Below, piece after piece: positions 53,101-59,600 of a stretch of DNA of 61,646 bases. Source of the stretch: Candidatus Obscuribacterales bacterium. Its GTDB lineage: Bacteria; Cyanobacteriota; Vampirovibrionia; Obscuribacterales; Obscuribacteraceae. Position numbers and translations under genes: made by a program. The notes below the pieces were generated by a model. It saw only the letters and a list, made by a program, of their open reading frames with translations, made no database searches and had not been told where the DNA came from. The stretch covers positions 1-61,646 of the forward strand of contig JAIERK010000111.1 in the NCBI GenBank assembly GCA_019746975.1, written 5' to 3'. Position 1 is the stretch's first letter; the number at the start of each line of letters is the position of its first letter.

Positions 53101-53584
53101 ATTGCCAATTTTGACCGGCAGAAATTGGGGAAGCCACGGTGGCAGTTATGATGGAACTCATGGTGTCCGACGCAGCATTTTCATGGTGACCGGAGATGCA
53201 ATGCCGGATCGCGACCATCTTGTAGATGGTTCCGAACGCAAGACTTTCCTCAAGTACGGCGGTATGATTCGCTACGCGCCAGGTCATATGGCGACAAGAC
53301 AGCTAATCAAACGAGATGGCTCCTGGTTCGTACTCCACGACGACCAACACGGTCCCAACGGCGACTGGGTTGAATACAAACTAGGCAACCTGCAATCGTG
53401 GACCAAGGAGAACGCAGGGAGAGTCCGCAACGACAAGCCCTGGCGTGCGAAAATCGATGGCGACCGAGTCGCTCCAGTCTACTTCCCGGGTAGACGAGGC
53501 GAATGGTGGGACGATGAAGACGGTGGCGGCTGCCAGCCGAGACCAAGATTGAGAATCATCCGCCGAATTTTCTCGGTATTCTAA
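50147..53584 (+). CDS. Repeat-rich protein with C-terminal papain-like domain
   Basis: A 1145-residue hydrophilic protein with no signal peptide. Residues about 120-800 are irregular strand repeats of the form x-D-G-x-x-[YF]-x-x-[DN]-x-x-G-[KR] (for example YDDRGSLASVIETRG and FDKEGRFTELKDTNG), resembling YD/RHS-type repeats. After a helical segment (about 800-880), residues 896-910 read NQGSNGTCWIHAGHI, like the Gln...Cys-Trp active site of papain-family peptidases (C903). H1047 in APGHMATRQ and the HDDQHGPNGDW that follows could complete the site. It is probably a cysteine peptidase or autoproteolytic toxin-like protein delivered by a non-Sec route; that is inference. ATG at 50147 has GAGG 6 bases before it. 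Confidence 0.8.
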   Translation: MGSNAFDYAFGDSKGQTTDTETSFTPSAVNDTSVRADQTEETKPTTNLPGDGTVADPNELAPNDPAGDISIDGIAPLDRRFNLLSERTDDIIKPGDLQPGINQIDDIPIFFVLDNRTNNTGDKIVPPVGLHDPSKTEPLAITDGNGRVITTEVGGEVGVNYSINKSLETGNIENITYPDGKVRAFKQENGQLTRVETVEKGRDGQLTKTVFSRDPATNKWYAEVGGLKAELPGDIQFTKDGVLSFQMDEQGKWRSERPDGKVFIEKAIQSGARVAYNDDDTIRQVVRPDQSRVECIRTGADLTAVNEIGADGKGMTWTKVGDNWVSNSDPPETRSKFEVSDNGNITYVTSDNITHTITGSGIELNQNPNGSEFQFDKEGRFTELKDTNGLRVKGITYHPETGQVVTASITNGPTGQTFKYERQGNTNEWKYTVLDFTGNVVTQDRWTGDIVIGQDGTYAYKEDARHGRNSDGLWMVFKLDGTQYQMQDNGQNGRAFFDINKNLLSVERANGTRFDVIRTNGFPTQYVETERSGEKITYTFDPSNNTYVPDNANYRPIKKVEGEGSGNTKITDINGSVRIISLDGSMLVKNEAGSAAEVDNAGFVKRTTSKGGGVDRVFNYDDRGSLASVIETRGMESRTIAGKDMSFLPDGTIKYTDTDGQKLSTTADGSWQAWQTINGKDYIIKAVSPKGALRTIIRDDSGEATSIIDTRPPSSDGRPGRSEEFHRVMENGKWSDSWGRVSSDGKVESRHSVRLLDNGNYNYIDNNGKDRLSKAGGRSWEFGEAMDSASIDEARDSFREVMETGIKDQPRMERLQILMARFEQRMSERMECLVMAGENQDTTAEMIEQKVARTYDQLTEMVMKDATNDSAFQSREQRVCLAEQFMFHAHDTTKMNQGSNGTCWIHAGHILGMVNHPDHMARFVKEISLNGSFTTLNNGERDSTAKTVRFSKRLFNFRGEEQRWNPDSPYSNATRSPVALIFDQALPILTGRNWGSHGGSYDGTHGVRRSIFMVTGDAMPDRDHLVDGSERKTFLKYGGMIRYAPGHMATRQLIKRDGSWFVLHDDQHGPNGDWVEYKLGNLQSWTKENAGRVRNDKPWRAKIDGDRVAPVYFPGRRGEWWDDEDGGGCQPRPRLRIIRRIFSVF

Positions 53585-53895
53585 TCCAGCGCCAATCTTG
53601 AGATATTGAAGAGAGTCTGAGGCTGTCAGGTTTAATATTTCTTTGTAGATCAAGACCGCTCACCTAGTAAAGAAATGCGGTTTTGGTCAAGTTTTGGTCA
53701 ACTCATCTGCATACACTGGTATTACGAAGGCGAATTAATGTGCGACGTGAAAACGGGTACCAAATGATCACAATCAATGTCGTAGATTAAACTTTAATCC
53801 TGATCCTTGGCATCTCTTACCAAACCAGTTGAATAAGCAAGCCCTCGTTTCAGCCCTAGCCGCCGTTCGATTTTTTCCGTAGAGGGAATCGGTAA
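53585..53895. other. Intergenic region with promoter-like repeats
   Basis: It contains two tandem 11-bp repeats (53680-53701) and an extended -10-like TGGTATTAC (53718-53725) before the secreted-protein gene. No terminator for the preceding gene and no further gene is seen. Confidence 0.5.
53680..53701 (+). promoter_or_regulatory. Tandem 11-bp repeat near a -35 position
   Basis: GTTTTGGTCAA occurs twice head to tail (53680-53690, 53691-53701), one helical turn apart. The extended -10-like TGGTATTAC lies 16 bp beyond, so the repeats cover the -35 position. OmpR/PhoB-type regulators bind such 11-bp direct repeats. Confidence 0.5.
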
Positions 53896-54534
53896 ATGCA
53901 ATTGAAAATTTTGTTGCAAACAGCGCTGGTAGCGGTTTCATCGCTAGTGTTTTGCAATAACCCCCTGCACGCCCAGGAACTCCCTGCGCCTGTCTCCGAA
54001 GAGCAAGAAATGCTCAACCAGCTGCCCGAATCAGTCAAAGCCCAGATGAGACCGGGTATCCGATACACGATAGGCAGCAAAACCAATCGTGGATGGGAAA
54101 ACGGACTCCTGAAAGGCAACGCAGGCCTAAAGCACTTCTATTGGTCACCCGTGACCAGCATGGTGCAAGCTAGCCCCTCACAAACTACAAAAGCGCAGGC
54201 ACGGTCTGCCGCTCCGATGCAACAACGACATGAGTTCCACTATGCCAAGCCTATCAAGGCCGCCCTCCCCGTCAACCCGGCAGCGGTAGCGCCACCGCCA
54301 CCACTACCAAAACGGGCCGTGGGACGAGCATTGCCGCCATCGCGCAATACAAGGGAGGTATCTGCAAAATTGGCCTATAAACGACCACGAACCTCAGAAG
54401 GGGTCAACGGCGAGTTAGTCAGTAAAGATACCGAAGCAAAGCTCTATGCCGCTTATCCAACATCTAAATCCAATCAGAACGCATCAGGCGTGCTGACCAG
54501 TAAGGAGGCTTACGGTAAGCTCATCCGCAATTGA
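53896..54534 (+). CDS. Exported protein of unknown function
   Basis: A 212-residue protein with a Sec signal peptide (LLQTALVAVSSLVF, cleavage near HAQ-EL). The middle is Pro/Ala-rich (PPPPLPKRAVG) and likely disordered. The C-terminus has two or three copies of a short motif: GELVSKDTEAKLYAAY, GVLTSKEAYGKLIRN and a degenerate EVSAKLAYK. No enzyme motif is seen. AGAGGG lies about 10 bases before the ATG. It has its own promoter-like region with tandem 11-bp repeats and a terminator at 54582. It may be a small envelope or cell-wall-associated protein; the family is not recognised. Confidence 0.75.
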   Translation: MQLKILLQTALVAVSSLVFCNNPLHAQELPAPVSEEQEMLNQLPESVKAQMRPGIRYTIGSKTNRGWENGLLKGNAGLKHFYWSPVTSMVQASPSQTTKAQARSAAPMQQRHEFHYAKPIKAALPVNPAAVAPPPPLPKRAVGRALPPSRNTREVSAKLAYKRPRTSEGVNGELVSKDTEAKLYAAYPTSKSNQNASGVLTSKEAYGKLIRN

Positions 54535-54581
54535 TAGACAGTCCGAACGAAGAAAGTTTTTCAGTGAGCAGCGAGTGGGTG

Positions 54582-54603
54582 CGGGATCGTGAAAACGATC
54601 CCG
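54582..54603 (+). terminator. Terminator of the exported protein gene
   Basis: CGGGATCGT and ACGATCCCG form a perfect 9-bp stem closed by a GAAA tetraloop, followed by TACATTTT. It lies 48 bp after the stop at 54534. Confidence 0.75.
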
Positions 54604-54712
54604 TACATTTTGGAGCCATTTTTCTTGGCAACGCTCCTGTTATTAGTCGCTATGTTTACCACGGCTCAGCCTCGGGAAAGTGATTGAAAGAGTAAGTTGA
54701 GGAACGACTATC

Positions 54713-54859
54713 ATGAACAGTCGACCACTGACATTTCGTACGGTATGGATCACCGTTATGCTGGGCGTCTTGATAGCCACCGCGCCGAATTGGATTAACA
54801 ATCCTCATAAAGCCAATTACGATGCACCATGGGTTCATCCTTCTCTTTCTGATCGCTGA
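54713..54859 (+). CDS. 48-residue membrane protein
   Basis: A very short gene encoding MNSRPLTFRTVWITVMLGVL plus 28 further residues, ending PSLSDR. One membrane helix (about 10-25) is followed by a polar, aromatic tail (NWINNPHKANYDAPW). GAGGAAC lies 9 bases before the ATG, a good ribosome-binding site. The stop is 3 bp before the start of the matrixin-like lipoprotein gene, so the two are probably translationally coupled and may work together. No family is recognised. Confidence 0.65.
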   Translation: MNSRPLTFRTVWITVMLGVLIATAPNWINNPHKANYDAPWVHPSLSDR

Positions 54860-54862
54860 GTC

Positions 54863-56230
54863 ATGTATCAAAGACAGTGCGCTTTGTGTCTTTCCCTTTT
54901 CCTATTGGGTTGTCTTAATCAGCCTGTCGAAGGGGCGAGACAGCCGAGTAAACCTTCTACAAAAAAACCAATTTCGAAAACAAGTAAAGCAGCTCCTGCT
55001 AAAGGCGATGGTTGGAGCTCTGGTCTTTCCGATATAATGGATCAGATAGAAACACAAATACCCGGCGCCCCAATAGGCAGCCTGAAAAAGCCCTCACCCA
55101 GCAATCAGCCACCAGCTGGTCAGACGGAACCAGGATACTCGCCACCGGATATAACACCAAGTGACACACAGGGTGAACCAACAAGTGACACCACTTTCAA
55201 TACCAGCAGCGAAGCTGACGATAAAACAACTGGTATTAAAAGCGATACTATAGAAGACGACACAACCGGTGCAAGCAACAACTACTTCGCAGAAGTTTCC
55301 AGAAGTGGTATCACCAGGTGGAGCGCCACGAGACGTCCGTTGAAGATCTATATCCAGAAAGCATCGGACGCCAACGGATACAGAGCAGAGTTCGCGTCCA
55401 TCCTCGAGCAGGCGTTCAACGACTGGGCGAAAGCTTCACCCGCTGCGCGTCTGTCCTATGCGTTCATCTCCAACCCATCTGACTCCGACATCGCTTGCAC
55501 CTGGACCGACAGCAAGAGTGACATGATGAGCAGCTTGGAAGGTGGTATCACACTTGTGATCCCAGAACCTCAGGGTATCAAGCGTGCGGACATAAAAATC
55601 TTGACCTCGCCGCCGCAGGACTTGACCTCGATTTCGAGCAACTATATGAGGCGTATCACACTGCACGAAGTCGGGCATGCGCTGGGACTCTCGGGGCATA
55701 GCAGCAAGACGGAAGACATTATGTTCGGAACGATCTACCCCAAAGACGAAGCCTGCCATCTGACAGAACGCGACAAATCAACACTGACAGCTCTCTATGC
55801 ACAACCGGATAGCGTGGTTGCCTCGAGAAGTATTGATCCGGTCAAAGCTATGGCAAAGGCTGGTGTACCTTCAACACCAAAAGCACGGGCTCTGAATCTG
55901 AGCAACCTGGCAGCCAAAGCGATGGCATCTAACCAACTCGAATTAGCCTTGAGCAATCTGGAGGAAGCCCACAAGCTAGATCCTGCCAACGCTGTCATCG
56001 GAGGCAACCTGGGCGCAATCTACGCGAATCTTGGATCGGTCGCGGGTATGACCTTCAATTTCCCCAGAGCAACTTCACTCTTCAAGAAAGCCATTCCTCT
56101 TTTAGAAAAGGGACCGGACAAAAAGGCTCTCTTGCAAGTGCTGAGCAATTATCTCCAAGTTTTGAGAGCCACTCGCGCCAATCCCGGCGAAGAGAAATTG
56201 ATCGAAGCCAAGATTGCAAAATTCAGGTAG
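54863..56230 (+). CDS. Matrixin-like metallopeptidase lipoprotein with TPRs
   Basis: A 455-residue protein. A lipoprotein signal with lipobox LLGC (C17) anchors it to the envelope. After a Ser/Thr/Pro-rich linker (about 25-145) comes a matrixin-type domain (about 150-310) with the full zinc motif HEVGHALGLSGH (H268, H272, H278; E269 catalytic) and the Met-turn DIMFGTI. TPR-like helices fill the C-terminus (about 340-450; LEEAHKLDPANAVIGGNLGA). It probably degrades extracellular or envelope protein. The ATG at 54863 is 3 bp after the stop of the 48-residue membrane protein. The dispersed element copy B begins 30 bp after its stop. Confidence 0.88.
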   Translation: MYQRQCALCLSLFLLGCLNQPVEGARQPSKPSTKKPISKTSKAAPAKGDGWSSGLSDIMDQIETQIPGAPIGSLKKPSPSNQPPAGQTEPGYSPPDITPSDTQGEPTSDTTFNTSSEADDKTTGIKSDTIEDDTTGASNNYFAEVSRSGITRWSATRRPLKIYIQKASDANGYRAEFASILEQAFNDWAKASPAARLSYAFISNPSDSDIACTWTDSKSDMMSSLEGGITLVIPEPQGIKRADIKILTSPPQDLTSISSNYMRRITLHEVGHALGLSGHSSKTEDIMFGTIYPKDEACHLTERDKSTLTALYAQPDSVVASRSIDPVKAMAKAGVPSTPKARALNLSNLAAKAMASNQLELALSNLEEAHKLDPANAVIGGNLGAIYANLGSVAGMTFNFPRATSLFKKAIPLLEKGPDKKALLQVLSNYLQVLRATRANPGEEKLIEAKIAKFR

Positions 56231-56232
56231 AG

Positions 56233-56631
56233 GTGGCAAGGTCATCAACGAATTTAAAGGTGTTTACCGATATCGGTAAACACCCTGATAGCGCTGTAGA
56301 CCTGCGCCGGATTTGGCTTTGTGGACCCTTGCCAAATGAGATTGATTTCGCCAAAGAGTGCTCGAGCTTAGTACTCCCGGACGACCCAAACGTGCCCCTC
56401 AAAGAGCCTTACGGTGCCCTTCTGAATCAATACCTACATCGTCGTGATTTGGGAAGAAGAGAACAAAGCGAGTTGATAGATGCTAATCCGACGTCGGCTC
56501 AACGCTGTTTAAAACGGTGGTCCGAGTGTTCAAAACGATCGGTCCGAGGGAACTCAAAGTTCGCAACCCTTACTAGACTGAAACTCGAAGTTCCAAACTT
56601 ACTCGTTTTCGTCTTTATTCTCCTCGTCTAA
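56233..56631 (+). CDS. Uncertain frame containing dispersed element copy B
   Basis: A 132-residue frame from a GTG at 56233, 2 bp after the peptidase stop. Residues 10-47 are the dispersed element (VFTDIGKH, WLCGPLPNEIDFAKEC). The rest is basic and hydrophilic (HRRDLGRREQSELIDANPTS) and ends in a hydrophobic stretch that is antisense to the giant repeat protein, a 33-bp overlap. AGAGG abuts the GTG too closely for a good ribosome-binding site. A truly translated gene is possible, because the same frame is kept in copy A, but a decayed or non-coding repeat is equally possible. Confidence 0.35.
   Translation: MARSSTNLKVFTDIGKHPDSAVDLRRIWLCGPLPNEIDFAKECSSLVLPDDPNVPLKEPYGALLNQYLHRRDLGRREQSELIDANPTSAQRCLKRWSECSKRSVRGNSKFATLTRLKLEVPNLLVFVFILLV
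56260..56283. promoter_or_regulatory. 24-bp perfect palindrome, copy B
   Basis: GTGTTTACCGAT is followed directly by its reverse complement ATCGGTAAACAC. It lies 30 bp after the stop of the matrixin gene, at the head of the dispersed element. Confidence 0.7.
56260..56373 (+). repeat. Dispersed 38-codon element, copy B
   Basis: It aligns without gaps to 18090-18203 (minus strand), 82 of 114 bases by hand count. It begins with the perfect 24-bp palindrome, and the conserved core TTGGCTTTG and ATTGATTT segments follow. Differences in conserved codons include synonymous changes (TGC/TGT, TTT/TTC), which hints at past selection on the peptide. Confidence 0.75.
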
Positions 56632-59600
56632 TTGCGGAGAGTTGGCTCGTCCCAGGGCTGAGTTGAGACGACTCGGTTTTGTGCTCGTGGTGGCATCATC
56701 CGTAGTGTCATCATCTTCATCTGACTCTTCGTCATCTGCACTGAGCTGCGACGACTTGGCTCTACCAAGAACCGAGTTGAGCTTGCCCTTGCCTTTCTTG
56801 CCTCTGTCTAACCCACCTTTTCTGGGCTGCAGGAGGTCATCTCCAGCTTTGCGATCCAGCTTTTGGGCATCGGGTGCCGCCGGTGCGGCAGGAGTCAGGT
56901 TCTGTTGAGAGGAAGTCGGACGAGGTTCGATGGGTACAAAGCCAGGTTGCGTGCCCGACATCTGGCCTTGTCCATCCAAAGCGTCTCTGCGCTTCTGGTC
57001 TAGATCGGCTCGAAGTTTAGCCTCATCTTCTCGTGCCCTGTCCTGCATATAGGCGATGGCCGTTTCACCGCTCGTGGTGCTATTACCACCGCGATCGAGA
57101 GTCTCAGCCATCGTCTGTCCGGGATGCTGCTGAGCATTGCCGTCTGCACTCTGGTCCATCACTACCGAGCCCGAAGGTGGCGTGGGATTCTGCTGACCAT
57201 ACGTCTGTGACAGGCCACCGGAAGGCTGACCGGACTCTGTCTGCGGCGAATATCCGCCGAGGGATGACGCTTGTGGAGTCACTTCGCCACTGCTGTATGG
57301 CTGAGAACCGTAAGGAGTCGAAGCCGGCTCTATGCCACCAACTCTATCGAATCTCGCTGGCTCTGAACCAGCAGCTCCTGAGACGTTGTCATAGATGCCG
57401 CCAGTCGGTTGATGTGAACCGGGCTGATGACCACCACCAGACGCAGCAGACGCACTGGGTTGAGCCGATGCATTGTGGACAGGAGTATCTCCAGTCGAGA
57501 CAGGATTAGAACCGTAGCTCGGCGAACTGCCGCTCGCTCCAGTCGTGCCAGGCTGAGCACTGTGCGAGCCACTGACGCTTCCGGGATGGGAAGAACTAGA
57601 AGTCGACGCACCGCTGCTAGAGGCTGGTGAACTGGTGCCACTGAATACGCCACCACCAGACTGCGCCTGAGCACTGTAGCCGATAGACCCGCTGTTGGCA
57701 GATATGGCACCGCCAGGCGCTGGCGTAACAGACCTAGGATAGTTACCGCTCGACGACTGCCCAGCAGGCGCAACTCCAGGATTGATTGAATGAACTTGTC
57801 CAGATGACGAGGACATCAGATGGCGAGGTTCGTTCGGCGCGATACCGGGCTGAGAACCGCCACTAGGAGTGTCATATCCTTGCGGACGTATGCTGCCTGG
57901 ACCCTCTACTCTGTGATCGCTACCACCCGAAGGATGGCTGCCCGACTGCGAATTTGAAATTCCACTTGGGCTCGGATACGAGCCGGTCACGGCTTCGCCA
58001 CGAGCGACATCTCTTGCCGAAGATGGTGCATCTGTCGTGTACGACGTTGTCGATCCATTTGCTACCGGTGTGATTGTCGGTCCAGCTGATCCGCCGGTGA
58101 CCGCTTGATGTCCACCAGAACTCCTACCTGGGTCGCCCGAACCGGAGTCATTTCTGACTTCACGACTTGAACCACCTGCTGGTGAAGATAGATGAGACAC
58201 GGTCGACCCGGAGCTACCGGTTGACTCAACCCGGGTCACGCTGGTTGGAGTTACACGACCGTCTGCGACATCTCTCGTTCTTGATTCGCCACCACCGGAG
58301 GTGACAACTCGGGATGAGCTTGAGCCGCCCGATGACGGAATGATGGTCGTAGAAGGATCGGAGATGGTTCCTGCTGCAGTAATGCTTGTAGTCGAAGTCG
58401 AACCTGAATCGGTTCTATTGTCGATTGCTGAGGCGGAACCGCCAGCTGCAGACACAGTCCTCGTAGCGCCGTCGTTAGATCCAGTCGAAGTTACAGGTTG
58501 CGGGTTTAGTCCACCTGGTCCCGAAGTGACATGACTGGTTGAGCCTGCACTACTTTCTATGTTGATGAACTGGTCACCACCGGTGTTGCCACCGCGATTC
58601 AAGGGTTGTGTGCTTGGACCTGACGGACTTGTACTGGATACAGTTGATCCTGAGCTAGGTGTGCTGGTCGTTGGAGAGCTACCTTGAACGGTGCTGCTGG
58701 AACCGCCTCGGAGATACTCACCGCCGCTAGCGGGCGAGAGCGGTCCGCTGGATCCGCTGGCACCACTAGATACGACCTCCGTCGCACCTGCGCTAACGCT
58801 CTGGACAGTCGATCCACCCACGGATGGGCCGGACGAGGCTCCAGTTGTGTAGACAGTGGAGGTTCCGCCGGCGGAACCGGGATTCGAGTCTGCCGTTGAA
58901 CCGCCAGAACCGGGTTGGATGCTATGACCAGTGAATACGGTCGCAGAACCGCCGCCTCGCGAGTGGTTCGTCTCACCACTTGTTGAGACAGCACCACCAG
59001 GATTCAGTGTCAGTTCTGTTCTACCGCCACCGTCAACTGTTCCGGAAGTTCCGGAAGTTGGGTTGGGAACTACTCGAGTCGATGCACCATCCGCGGTGAC
59101 ACCACCTGTGACCGTAGAGCCTGCTGGCCCGTGTATCGTCAAACCTGATGCACCGGCGACAGAGGTGCCGTCATTTCTAGTGACGACCTCGGCTCGACCA
59201 CCTGCGCGACCTCGAACGGTCTCTCCTGCGGGAGCGCCAAAACCACCTGTCGAGGGATGACCCGTCACTCGCGTGCCGTCAGGTCCTGCCGAGGATGCTA
59301 CTGTCGTGCCGTCGGTTGCAGTGTGGCTATCCAGGTTAACACCGGCTGCTGGCGTACCAGAAGCGGGTCTGAGATGTGTTGTACCGCTCGGTGAGCCGGT
59401 CAGTCCTCTGGTTCCTGTATTGCCAGAAGGTGAGGCCGTGCCACCAAGCGCTGCTACTGTCGTGTGACCGGTTGTCGTATGGTCTGTTGGGTTTTGACCC
59501 GCCACAGGTGCTCCATCAGGTCCCAACACGGTAGATGATACGGATGTGCCATCGGTACCAGCGTTGCCGACCACTGTTGGCGAACCAGAAGCTGGTCTGA

